Part shown: positions 35,229 to 43,910 of the stretch, piece after piece | How positions within the stretch are numbered: the first letter of the stretch is position 1 | Layout: each line of letters starts with the position of its first letter | Assembly: GCF_001999245.1 (NCBI RefSeq) | Contig: NZ_CP019630.1 | Coordinates: forward strand, 3,625,001-3,689,000 | Reading direction: 5' to 3' | Length of the DNA stretch: 64,000 bases | Source: Roseibium algicola | Lineage (GTDB): Bacteria; Pseudomonadota; Alphaproteobacteria; Rhizobiales; Stappiaceae | Translations under genes and position numbers: made by a program | The notes under the pieces: model-generated | The model's input: only the letters and a program-made list of their open reading frames with translations | Databases searched by the model: none | Told to the model about the DNA's origin: nothing

Positions 35229-36227
35229 ATGGCCGTCAATGTCGCCCTGCTTGGGGCTGGACGTATCGGTAAAGTGCACGCAAAGGCCGTTGGCGCGGCC
35301 GCCGGTGCGACGCTCGTCGCTGTTGCGGACGCCTTCCCGGAAGCCGCCGAAACGCTTGCAGCCGCCTATGGCGCCCGTGTCAGCACGATCGACGAGATCG
35401 CTGCCGCCGGAGATGTCGACGCGGTGATCATCTGCACGCCGACCGACACCCATGCCGATCTGATCGAGAAGTTCGCACGCGCAGGCAAGGCGATCTTCTG
35501 CGAAAAGCCGGTCGATCTGTCGCTGGACCGGGTGAAAGCCTGCCTGAAGACGGTAGAAGACCTTGGCGCAACCTTGATGCTGGGGTTCAACCGCCGTTTC
35601 GATCCGCATTTCCGCGCCGTGCGCGCAGCCATTGACGAAGGGCGGATTGGCGACGTGGAAATGGTGCAGATCACCTCGCGCGATCCGGGTGCGCCGCCGC
35701 CATCCTACATCACGTCGTCCGGCGGCATCTTCCGTGACATGACCATCCATGACTTCGACATGGCCCGGTTCCTGCTCGGCGATGAAGTCACGACCGTCTA
35801 CGCGACGGCGTCGGTTCTGGTCGATCCGGAAATCGGCAAGCTCGGCGATTACGACAGTGCGATGGTGGTGCTGACGACGGCGTCCGGCAAGCAATGCTCC
35901 ATCTCCAATTCCCGCCGGGCAACCTATGGCTACGACCAGCGCATCGAGGTGCATGGCTCCAAGGGTGTGGTGAGTGCGGAAAACCAGCGTCCGGTATCCA
36001 TCGAAGTGGCAACCGAAGCCGGATACACCCGTCCGCCGCTGCATGATTTCTTCATGACCCGCTACACGGAAGCCTATGCGGCTGAAATCACCGCTTTCGT
36101 CGAGGCTATCGAAACCGGTAGTGCGCCGTCACCGAGTGGCGAGGACGGATTGAAGGCACTCGCCCTGGCTGAAGCTGCCCTCAAGTCCATCGCCGAACGC
36201 CGCGCCGTCGGCATGGACGAAGTCTGA
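35229..36227 (+). CDS. iolG: Myo-inositol 2-dehydrogenase
   Basis: 332 residues from the ATG at 35229, behind GGGAGGAAG. N-terminal Rossmann fold (VALLGAGRIGKVHAKAV), the FCEKPVDLS lysine, and the catalytic Asp/His of MTIHDFDMARFLLG identify a Gfo/Idh/MocA dehydrogenase of the IdhA/IolG group. It oxidises myo-inositol to 2-keto-myo-inositol with NAD, the first step before IolE. A longer reading frame starts upstream at 35175 without ribosome-site support. Confidence 0.9.
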   Translation: MAVNVALLGAGRIGKVHAKAVGAAAGATLVAVADAFPEAAETLAAAYGARVSTIDEIAAAGDVDAVIICTPTDTHADLIEKFARAGKAIFCEKPVDLSLDRVKACLKTVEDLGATLMLGFNRRFDPHFRAVRAAIDEGRIGDVEMVQITSRDPGAPPPSYITSSGGIFRDMTIHDFDMARFLLGDEVTTVYATASVLVDPEIGKLGDYDSAMVVLTTASGKQCSISNSRRATYGYDQRIEVHGSKGVVSAENQRPVSIEVATEAGYTRPPLHDFFMTRYTEAYAAEITAFVEAIETGSAPSPSGEDGLKALALAEAALKSIAERRAVGMDEV

Positions 36228-36244
36228 GCGTCAGAACCACTATG

Positions 36245-36354
36245 ACCTCATCCTGAGGAGGACCGTCTGGTCCGTCTCGAAGGATGGGCGGCACACTCAT
36301 GAGCAAGCAGCCCATCCTTCGAGACAGCGCCAAGGCGCTTCCTCAGGATGAGGT
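36245..36354. repeat. Palindromic dispersed repeat (CCTCATCCTGAGG family), copy after iolG
   Basis: Outer arms ACCTCATCCTGAGG (36245-36258) and CCTCAGGATGAGGT (36341-36354) and inner arms GTCTCGAAGGATGGGC/GCCCATCCTTCGAGAC pair exactly, as in the copy at 27105-27213. The central parts differ. It fills the iolG to 36403 gap. Confidence 0.75.
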
Positions 36355-36402
36355 TAAAGGGCGGAACGGTCCGCTTCGTCACCTCCGGGAGGATCGGATT
36401 AC

Positions 36403-37536
36403 ATGACAAGTCTCGGTATCGGATTGATCGGCACCGGTTTCATGGGAAAGTGCCATGCGCTTGCCTATGGTTCGGTGAAAGCGGTGTTCGGCGATGTGCC
36501 GGCGACCCGCCTGGAAGTGCTGTGCGATGTTCCTGCAGAAAAGGCAGAAGCCTTTGCCGACCAGTTCGGCTTTGCTAGGGCAACGAGCGACTGGAAAGAT
36601 CTGATTGCGGATCCGAAGGTCGATATCGTCTGCATCACCACACCCAACAAGGTGCACAAGGAAATGGCGCTTGCCGCGCTCGAGGCCGGCAAGCATGTGC
36701 ATCTGGAAAAACCGATGGCGCTCAGCCTGGAGGACGCCAGACAGATGCTGGCTGTTGCCGAAAGAACAGGTGCGAAGACCATCGTCGGCTACAACTACCT
36801 GCATAATCCGGCGATTTCGCATGCCCGCAAACTCATCGCGGATGGCGCCATCGGCCGGATCGTGCATTTTCGCGGCATGGTCGATGAAGACTACCAGGCT
36901 GATCCAAACCTCGCCTGGACCTGGCGGGCAACCAAGGCCGATGCCGGCCTCGGCACGCTCGGCGATCTTGGCTGCCATCTGATTTCGCTCGCAACCGCGC
37001 TCGTCGGACCGGTCGAAAGCCTGGTCGCGGAGACAAGAACGGTTCATGAAACACGGCCCATGGGCAATGGCTCAAGCGAGCGGCGTCCGGTTGAAAACGA
37101 AGACATAGCTTCTGCGCTGCTGACCTTCGAAAACGGTGTCCATGGTGTCGTATCGACCTCGCGCAGTGCCTGGGGCCGCAAGAGCTACATCGGCTTCGAG
37201 GTGCATGGAACGGAAGGCATGATTACCTTTGATCAGGAGCGCATGAACGAACTCCGTCTCTATCAGAACCGGGGCGAGCTTGCCGAACAGGGTTTCAAGA
37301 CGTTGCTCAGCGGGCCAGCTCATCCGCCGTACGGGCAATTCGTTCCGGCCGCCGGCCATCAGCTCGGGTTCAACGATCTGAAGGTGATAGAGGTTCATGA
37401 GTTCCTGACGGCGATTTCAGAAGGGCGCAATGCCGTGCCGTCGTTCCGGGAGGCGCTTCATTTTGAAGCGGTCATTCATGCGATTGCCGAGGCTGGAGAG
37501 ACGGGCACCCGGGTGCGGGTCTCCAGAGCGGACTGA
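36403..37536 (+). CDS. Gfo/Idh/MocA-family oxidoreductase, possible second inositol or sugar dehydrogenase
   Basis: 377 residues. Rossmann motif GIGLIGTGFMGKCHALAYG, the HLEKPMALS lysine and the LGDLGCHLISLA Asp/His of the family are present; the substrate domain (about 125-360) includes NEDIASALLTFENGVHGVVS. Longer than IolG. It follows iolG in the same direction and may act on an inositol isomer or derived sugar, but the substrate cannot be read from sequence. It is closed by a strong terminator. GGGAGGA precedes the ATG. Confidence 0.82.
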   Translation: MTSLGIGLIGTGFMGKCHALAYGSVKAVFGDVPATRLEVLCDVPAEKAEAFADQFGFARATSDWKDLIADPKVDIVCITTPNKVHKEMALAALEAGKHVHLEKPMALSLEDARQMLAVAERTGAKTIVGYNYLHNPAISHARKLIADGAIGRIVHFRGMVDEDYQADPNLAWTWRATKADAGLGTLGDLGCHLISLATALVGPVESLVAETRTVHETRPMGNGSSERRPVENEDIASALLTFENGVHGVVSTSRSAWGRKSYIGFEVHGTEGMITFDQERMNELRLYQNRGELAEQGFKTLLSGPAHPPYGQFVPAAGHQLGFNDLKVIEVHEFLTAISEGRNAVPSFREALHFEAVIHAIAEAGETGTRVRVSRAD

Positions 37537-37580
37537 CGCCGACAGCATCCCACTGTCTATCGCTCACTTTATTGTTCAAT

Positions 37581-37617
37581 GGGCGCGAACAGGCCGGTTC
37601 CTGTTCGCGCCCTTTAT
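37581..37617 (+). terminator. Rho-independent-type terminator
   Basis: GGGCGCGAACAGG and CCTGTTCGCGCCC form a perfect 13-bp stem with a 6-base loop, followed by TTTAT. It lies 45 bp after the oxidoreductase stop. Confidence 0.8.
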
Positions 37618-37723
37618 CTGTTGCGGATGATCCCTATAAACTCTTGAGAATACAGACCGTTGGTTTGCCTTGCCTGGCGGGCCTTGCCGGCTCTGCGGGC
37701 TTACTCAGATCCGGGAGATCCTC

Positions 37724-38341
37724 TTGGCCAAGGTAATCGTTTTCTTTGCCCACCCACGACCGCACAGGTCGGAGGTGAACCTGCCGCTGTTTGAAACCGC
37801 GCGGTCGATCAAGGAGATCACAACCGTCGATCTTTATGCGGACTATCCGGATTTCAGCATCGATATCGACCGGGAACAGGACCGCCTGCGGGCTCATGAC
37901 GTGGTTGTCTTCCAGCATCCGCTTTACTGGTATTCGGCTCCCGCCATCATGAAAGAGTGGCAGGATCTGGTTCTGGAACATGGCTTTGCCTATGGTCATG
38001 CCGGCAAGGCATTGCATGGCAAGGTGTTTCTGAACGCGGTCACGACCGGTGCCAAACCGGATGCCTATTCGCAAACGGGCATGAACCATGCCGAGTTGCG
38101 CAGCTTGCTGGGCCCATTCGAAAAGACGGCGGATCTGTGCGGCATGCGCTACCTTGCGCCCTTTGCGCTGTTCGGGGCCGGGCGAGCACTGGAGGAAAAC
38201 CGCTTTGAGGCCCACCGCCATGCCTATGGAAAGCTTCTGAATGCTTTGGTCCGCGATCAGCTGGATCTTGCAAAGGCGGCCGTAGCGCCGGTGCTGCCGG
38301 ATGACCTGGATGCGTTCCTGCTGGCAGGGGAGACGGTTTGA
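37724..38341 (+). CDS. KefF-like NAD(P)H:quinone oxidoreductase (flavodoxin-fold ancillary protein)
   Basis: 205 residues from a TTG at 37724 with GGGAG six bases upstream; an ATG 18 codons earlier lacks this. The flavodoxin-like fold of the NQO/KefF family is shown by VIVFFAHPRPHRSEVNLPLF, HDVVVFQHPLYWYSAPAIMK and the KVFLNAVTTGA strand. KefF/KefG proteins bind FMN, reduce quinones and activate glutathione-gated K+ efflux antiporters. Its TGA overlaps the ATG of the Kef-type gene (TGATG), supporting that pairing. Confidence 0.82.
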   Translation: MAKVIVFFAHPRPHRSEVNLPLFETARSIKEITTVDLYADYPDFSIDIDREQDRLRAHDVVVFQHPLYWYSAPAIMKEWQDLVLEHGFAYGHAGKALHGKVFLNAVTTGAKPDAYSQTGMNHAELRSLLGPFEKTADLCGMRYLAPFALFGAGRALEENRFEAHRHAYGKLLNALVRDQLDLAKAAVAPVLPDDLDAFLLAGETV

Positions 38342-40230
38342 TGGCGCTGCTCAGCGAAGCCTTCGTCTATCTGTGCGCGGCCGTCATCGCGGTGCCGATT
38401 GCCAACCGGCTTGGTCTTGGCTCCGTGCTTGGTTATCTGATCGCCGGTGTGGTGATCGGGCCTGTCATCGGCATCGTCGGGTCGGAAGCGGCCGACGTGC
38501 AACATTTTGCAGAATTCGGCGTGGTTATGATGCTGTTCCTGGTCGGGCTGGAACTGCAACCCGCCATGCTCTGGAAAATGCGCCAGCAGCTTGTCGGGCT
38601 TGGCGGCTTGCAGGTTGTCGGGACAGCGCTCATCTTTGCCGCGGCCGGTCTGGCGTTCGGTCTTCACTGGCAGAGCGCTTTGGCGCTCGGCATGATCCTG
38701 TCGCTTTCCTCCACCGCCATCGTCTTGCAGACCCTCAACGAGAAGGGCTGGCTGAAAACGCAAGGTGGGCAGAGTTCCTTCTCGGTATTGCTGACCCAGG
38801 ATATCGCGGTCATTCCGATGCTGGCACTTCTTCCGTTGCTTGCCATCAGTGGCCATGGCGGGGAAGGAGCCGCGGACGGGCATGGCGAGAGTGCCGGTCA
38901 TGGTGGTGAAGCTCTGGCGGCCTTGCCGGGCTGGGCACAGGCTCTTGTCATTCTGGCTGTTATTGCCGCCATCATCCTGGCAGGGCGTCATCTGCTGCGG
39001 CCTGTCTTCCGGTTCATAGCCGAAGCACGCCTGCGGGAAATCTTCACGGCAACCGCGCTGCTGCTCGTAATCGGCATCGCCCTGGTCATGGATTTTGTCG
39101 GCCTGTCGCCGGCACTCGGAACCTTTCTTGCCGGGGTTGTCCTGTCCGACAGCGACTATCGTCATGAGCTGGAAAGCGATATCGAACCCTTCAAGGGCCT
39201 GTTGCTTGGCCTGTTCTTCCTGACGGTCGGGGCGGGGATCGATTTCGACCTGCTGTTCGGTGCCCCTTTATCGATCCTTGGACTCGCGCTCGGCTTGATG
39301 GCAGTCAAGTTTCTGGTGCTGTTCCTGCTTGCAGCCCTCTTTCGCCTCACAGGGCCAGATCGGTGGCTGTTCGCGCTCGGGCTGGCACAGGCAGGGGAAT
39401 TCGCTTTCGTGTTGTTCGGATTTGCCTCGGGCAGCGGGGTGCTGGAACCATCGCTGATCAAGACCATGACCCTGGTGGTGGCGATTTCCATGCTGCTGAC
39501 ACCCGCGTTGTTCATCTTCTACGAAAAAATCGTCGCTCCACGGGCTCTGGCGAAAGCGGATCGGGAACCGGATGTCATCGACAGGCGCGGCCGGGTCGTC
39601 GTCGCGGGCATGGGCCGGTTCGGTCAGATCGTCTCGCGACTGCTGCTGACCAGTGGCTACGACGTGATCATTCTCGATCATGACCCGCAGACGATCGAAA
39701 ACCTGCGCAGGATAGGCATTCGAACCTTCTATGGGGATGCGACCCGGCCGGACCTTCTGCACGGTGCCGGGCTGGACGATGCCGACCTCTTCGTTGCCGC
39801 GCTTGATGATCGCGACAAGCAGACCGAACTGGTGGAACACGTTGCCAAGACCTATCCGAATGTCCGGATCCTCGCCCGTGCCCGGGACCGGCATCACGTC
39901 TACGAACTGGAAAATGCCGGTGCTCATTGTGCCGAGCGAGAGGTCTTCGAAGGGGCCTTGGCGCTTGGGCGCCAGGCCTTGACCGAGCTGGGGTACCATC
40001 CGTTCCGGGCGCGCACCAAGGCGAGGGAATTCCGTCATCACGACATTGCGATGCTCGATGACCTTCGCGAGAATTTCAACGACGGTGGCGTCGACACTTC
40101 CTATATCGATGCCATGCGGGCGCATTCCGAAACCCTGTTCGAAATCATGCAAGTCGACAGGGGCGGTGATCGCCCTGAAGGATCGGAGCGTGGCTGGACA
40201 CCTCCCCCAAAGGGCGATGCGACGCTCTGA
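38341..40230 (+). CDS. Kef-type K+/H+ antiporter (CPA2) with C-terminal TrkA-N/RCK domain
   Basis: 629 residues. Thirteen or so helices (about 1-390) of the CPA2 type with LSLSSTAIVLQTLNEKG and DFVGLSPALGTFLAGVVLSD. A His/Gly-rich loop (GHGGEGAADGHGESAGHGGE) lies between helices at about 175-195. The RCK NAD-binding domain (about 415-540) starts VVVAGMGRFGQIVSRLL and has YGDATRPDLL. The last 60 residues are polar. Expected to export K+ in exchange for H+ during electrophile or alkaline stress, gated by the preceding flavoprotein. Confidence 0.87.
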   Translation: MALLSEAFVYLCAAVIAVPIANRLGLGSVLGYLIAGVVIGPVIGIVGSEAADVQHFAEFGVVMMLFLVGLELQPAMLWKMRQQLVGLGGLQVVGTALIFAAAGLAFGLHWQSALALGMILSLSSTAIVLQTLNEKGWLKTQGGQSSFSVLLTQDIAVIPMLALLPLLAISGHGGEGAADGHGESAGHGGEALAALPGWAQALVILAVIAAIILAGRHLLRPVFRFIAEARLREIFTATALLLVIGIALVMDFVGLSPALGTFLAGVVLSDSDYRHELESDIEPFKGLLLGLFFLTVGAGIDFDLLFGAPLSILGLALGLMAVKFLVLFLLAALFRLTGPDRWLFALGLAQAGEFAFVLFGFASGSGVLEPSLIKTMTLVVAISMLLTPALFIFYEKIVAPRALAKADREPDVIDRRGRVVVAGMGRFGQIVSRLLLTSGYDVIILDHDPQTIENLRRIGIRTFYGDATRPDLLHGAGLDDADLFVAALDDRDKQTELVEHVAKTYPNVRILARARDRHHVYELENAGAHCAEREVFEGALALGRQALTELGYHPFRARTKAREFRHHDIAMLDDLRENFNDGGVDTSYIDAMRAHSETLFEIMQVDRGGDRPEGSERGWTPPPKGDATL

Positions 40231-40384
40231 CGGGAGGCGGAAAGCAGCGTTCCGACGAAAGAATGAGGTTTCCCCTTGGTAACCACTGCCTTTTCCCGGC
40301 TGGCAGCGGCTCCTATATGCGGGGCAAGACAGACAATGGCGCCAGCCAGACACGCGGCTGACTGCGCCGGAACAGGAACCAATC

Positions 40385-41062
40385 ATGACTTCGCAAGACA
40401 CCGACACAACCGGCCTCGATGATGTGTTGCAGATCGACATTGTTTCCGATGTCGTCTGTCCGTGGTGCATCGTCGGCTTCAAGCAGCTCGAACAGGCGAT
40501 CGCAAGGACCGGCGTTACGGCCGCCATCAAATGGCATCCTTTTGAACTCAATCAGGATATGGCTGCGGAGGGAGAGAACCTGCGCGAACACATCATGCGC
40601 AAATACGGCTCCAGCGCGGAGCAGTCCCAGGCGGCGCGGGACCGGCTGACGGACCTTGGCGCGAGCCTTGGTTTCGAGTTCAACTTCACCGACGACATGC
40701 GCATGGTGAACACCTTCAAGGCGCACCAGTTGATCCATTGGGCCGGTGATAGCCGCAAGGAACACCAGTTGAAGATGGCGCTGTTCCAGGCCTATTTCGG
40801 CGACCGGAAGGACCTCAATGAGAATCAGGTTCTGGCGGATGTGGCCGAAAGCATTGGTCTCAACCGGGCCGAAGCCCTTGCCGTTCTGGAAGACGGCCGC
40901 TTTGCCGAAACCGTTCGCGCGGAAGAAGCCTTCTGGACCGGCAACGGCATTCACGGCGTTCCGGCTGTCATCTTCGAGCGTCAGCACCTGGTATCAGGCG
41001 CACAGGGCGTCGACAATTTCGCGGCCATCATCACCGAGCTGACGAAGGGCAAGGCGGCCTGA
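40385..41062 (+). CDS. DsbA-family oxidoreductase (FrnE-like)
   Basis: 225 residues. A thioredoxin-like fold with a CPWC active site at about 28-31 (SDVVCPWCIVGFKQLEQA), a helical insertion, and the cis-Pro loop GIHGVPAVIFERQHLVSGAQ near the C-terminus. No signal peptide, so cytoplasmic, as for FrnE disulfide isomerases. It follows the K+ efflux pair and may belong to the same oxidative or electrophile-stress context. Confidence 0.85.
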   Translation: MTSQDTDTTGLDDVLQIDIVSDVVCPWCIVGFKQLEQAIARTGVTAAIKWHPFELNQDMAAEGENLREHIMRKYGSSAEQSQAARDRLTDLGASLGFEFNFTDDMRMVNTFKAHQLIHWAGDSRKEHQLKMALFQAYFGDRKDLNENQVLADVAESIGLNRAEALAVLEDGRFAETVRAEEAFWTGNGIHGVPAVIFERQHLVSGAQGVDNFAAIITELTKGKAA

Positions 41063-41104
41063 CGACACAGCCTTGGAGATAACCTGTAGATCGTCCAATT
41101 TCTT

Positions 41105-41803
41105 CGTCATGCCATGGCTACCATGGCATCCATGCAGTTCCGGTTCCGCTCTGCAGCCTTTGTTTGCGGCACTGTCACGGCGTGGATTGCAGGATCAAGT
41201 CCTGCAATGACGGGGTGGGGGCGGTTGTTGGCGTTCTCAACTCAGCGCATCGTGATTGCGGCTGCGGTTACGAAACCCGGTCCAACCACTCGTCATGCCA
41301 TGGCTCGACCATGGCATCCACACCGTTCCGGTTTCGCTCGACGGGTCTAGGTTTGCGGCACTGTCACGGCGTGGATTGCAGGATCAAGTCCTGCAATGAC
41401 GGGGTGGGGGCGGTCGTTGGCGTTCTCAGCCCAGATCAACGTCCGAGAGGTGCGGTTACGAAACCCGGTCCACCCACTCGTCATGCCATTGCTCGACCAT
41501 GGCATCCACGCCGTTCCGGTTTCGCTCGACGGCTCTAGGTTTGCGGCACTGTCTCGGCATGGATTGCAGGATCAAGTCCTGCAATGACGGGATGGGGACG
41601 GTTGTTGGGGTTCTCAATTCAGCGCGTCGTGACTGCGCGTGCGGTTACGAAACCCGGCCCACCCACTCGTCATGCCATGGCTCGACCATGGCATCCACGC
41701 CGTTGCGATCCCGCTCGACAGCCCTTTGTTTGCGGCACTGTCGCGGCATGGATTGCGGGATCAAGTCCTGCAATGACGGGGAGGAGGAAGAGCTCGGTTA
41801 TCT
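41105..41803. repeat. Tandem repeat array, period about 189 bp, four copies
   Basis: The core AGGATCAAGTCCTGCAATGA recurs at about 41191, 41380, 41568 and (slightly changed) 41757, so units are 188-189 bp. Each unit also has CATGCCATGGCTCGACCATGGCATC-type palindromic sequence (in two parts) and GTTTGCGGCACTGTC. The core forms a hairpin ATTGCAGGA-TCAAG-TCCTGCAAT. Open frames of 63-135 codons run through the array in several frames and are repeat by-products. Its 768-bp gap (41063-41833) holds nothing else recognised. Confidence 0.85.
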
Positions 41804-41833
41804 AACCACTCCCAGGGTAGAACCAACTTTGCC

Positions 41834-43735
41834 TTACAGCTTTTCGAACAACACCCCTGCAGCTTCGATCCGACCGGCAGGTGTGTCGGCAGGCTCGGCG
41901 CCGTAATTTGTCCAAATCCTCAGACCATCGGTCACGCGGCAGCGGACACCGCCGGCAATGTCGAGCGTGTCGATCCCGGCTTCTTCGCATAGCATGGTGT
42001 AGAGGCGCTTCAGCACGGTTTCGTCACCCCAGCCACCGACATAGACGAGATGTTCCTGGCGGTAGGCTGCGGGTTGGCCGTCTTCCAGTTCCAGGATGAC
42101 TTCGCCAGCACCTTCCAGTTCCTCGCGGTAGCTGGTGAAGGCGCCGCCGCCCTTAAGCGGCATCGGCATATCCGGGCGCAGGCTTTCGACCCGCGAGACC
42201 GCAAGATCGAGCCCGGGCATGTCTGGTGGCAATGGCACGGGAATGACCATGTCGGCGTTGCGGGCGGCTGTGCGCGGGCCCATCACCACCAGCGCTTCGG
42301 TTTCGGCAAGCACCTGTTTCAGGTGCTGCGGCACGTAGATCAGGCCAGGCAGGGCAACAATCTTGTAGCCGGAAAAGTCACGGGTCTCGCCGCGCAGGAT
42401 ATCGACCGAAAGCCCGAGCTTGCGCAGCGCCTTGTAGGTGTCGAAAACAAGCTGGAAATAGGAAAGCTCCTTGCCGTGCGGCTGGGTGGTCCAGGCGAAA
42501 TCCGCGTCATAGTCGAAGATCAGTGCAACAGGTGCCTGTGGGGCCGAGACGTCAGGCGCATCGCGCAATTCGTCGGCGACCTTGCGGGCTTCTAGCAGCG
42601 CCGGCGCATCGGCATTGTCCGGGCGCAGCATGCCGGCATGCATCTGTTCCTGCGCGAAAGGCGCCTGTCGCCAACGGAAATAGCACACGGCCTCGGCCCC
42701 ATGGGCATAAGCCTCCCAGGCCCAAAGCCGCATCATGCCCGGCAGAGGAGCAGGATTGTGGGGGGCCCAGTTCACCGGTCCCGGCTGTTGTTCCATCACC
42801 CACCAGCGGCCCTTGCCAACGGCACGGTAGAGATCGTGGTGGAAGGCCTGGAAGTCCGGATCGCCCTGGCGCATGAAGGCCCGCTGATGGGCGTCATCCG
42901 CGCCGACACGGTCTTCCAGAAAACCGAGCGGGTAGCTGTCCCATGTCGCGATCTCGAGATCGTCGCCGACCTTGAAGTGGTCGAAATCCGTTACGCGGCC
43001 CATGTAGTTGTGGCTGATCGGTGCGCTGGAATGCGCCCGGATGATATCGACCTGGCGCTTGTTGAAGGTAACCACCTGATCGGAGGAGAACCGCCGGAAG
43101 GCAAGTGTATGTGAGGGGTTTGGTTCGGTTACGGTCAGGTTCGGCAGGTCGATCTCGTCAAAGGAGAGATACTCCATAGACCAGAAAACGTTGCCCCAGG
43201 CGCGGTTGAGCGCCTCGATGGAGCCGTAGCGGCCCTTCAGCCAGACCCGGAACGCTTTTCGGGCAGCATCCGAATAGGAGAGAATCGTATCGTGGCAACC
43301 ATATTCGTTGTCGGTCTGCCAGGCGGCGACATGCGGATTGTTGCCGTAGCGCTCGGCGACAAGCTTCACGATCCGGTCGCTCTCCTGGCGAAAGCCCTCG
43401 TGTGAAAAGCAGTAGTGGCGGCGGGAGCCGAACTTGCGGGGATTGCCGCCGGCATCGACGGCGACCATGTCCGGATGCTTGTCGACAACCCAGCGCGGCG
43501 GCGTTGCGGTCGGTGTGCCGAGCACGACCTTCAACCCGGCACGGCCGAGGGTCTCGATGGCTCTGTCCAGCCACTCGAAGTGCAAGTCACCGGGACGAGG
43601 CTCGAGGCGCGACCAGGCGAATTCACCGATGCGGATCCATGTCAGCCCGGTCTCGGCCATCCGGCGGGCATCAGCTTCCCAGATTTCTTCCGGCCAGTGT
43701 TCCGGATAATAGCAGGTGCCGAGAGTGCGTTTCAT
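41834..43735 (-). CDS. Beta-galactosidase, glycoside hydrolase family 42
   Basis: 633 residues. Begins RTLGTCYYPEHWPEEIWEAD, typical of GH42. Acid/base Glu in WQTDNEYGCHDT (about 146), nucleophile Glu in WWVMEQQPGPVNWAPHNP (about 312). Trimerisation domain follows with PVALIFDYDADFAW, then a small C-terminal beta domain. No signal peptide, so it hydrolyses imported beta-galactosides in the cytoplasm. It lies downstream of the SMP-30 gene in the galactose block, separated by 175 bp. Confidence 0.92.
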   Translation of the reverse strand: MKRTLGTCYYPEHWPEEIWEADARRMAETGLTWIRIGEFAWSRLEPRPGDLHFEWLDRAIETLGRAGLKVVLGTPTATPPRWVVDKHPDMVAVDAGGNPRKFGSRRHYCFSHEGFRQESDRIVKLVAERYGNNPHVAAWQTDNEYGCHDTILSYSDAARKAFRVWLKGRYGSIEALNRAWGNVFWSMEYLSFDEIDLPNLTVTEPNPSHTLAFRRFSSDQVVTFNKRQVDIIRAHSSAPISHNYMGRVTDFDHFKVGDDLEIATWDSYPLGFLEDRVGADDAHQRAFMRQGDPDFQAFHHDLYRAVGKGRWWVMEQQPGPVNWAPHNPAPLPGMMRLWAWEAYAHGAEAVCYFRWRQAPFAQEQMHAGMLRPDNADAPALLEARKVADELRDAPDVSAPQAPVALIFDYDADFAWTTQPHGKELSYFQLVFDTYKALRKLGLSVDILRGETRDFSGYKIVALPGLIYVPQHLKQVLAETEALVVMGPRTAARNADMVIPVPLPPDMPGLDLAVSRVESLRPDMPMPLKGGGAFTSYREELEGAGEVILELEDGQPAAYRQEHLVYVGGWGDETVLKRLYTMLCEEAGIDTLDIAGGVRCRVTDGLRIWTNYGAEPADTPAGRIEAAGVLFEKL

Positions 43736-43809
43736 GATGGATGCTCACTGCTTGATGGTTCGGCAACGCTCATCCGGATGGTGAAGCGTTGCCACATATT
43801 CCGTGTCAT

Positions 43810-43825
43810 CCCCGCGAAGGCGGGG
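43810..43825. repeat. Short hairpin repeat CCCCGCGAAGGCGGGG
   Basis: A 6-bp stem CCCCGC/GCGGGG around GAAG, preceded by GTGTCAT. This is a very common alphaproteobacterial intergenic palindrome. It lies in the 175-bp gap between the GH42 and SMP-30 genes. Confidence 0.5.
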
Positions 43826-43910
43826 CCTGAGGACCCTTCAAAGGTCCACTGAACTAGCATTTTGTCCCGGTGCTCCCAAAACTTTGCCCGGTAGATGGAC
43901 GGCGGACCTG

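Noticed and set aside
41164..41906. Open frames of 63-135 codons in the 41 kb array
   Set aside because: They repeat with the 189-bp unit in several frames and have no start-site or domain support; they are products of the tandem repeat.
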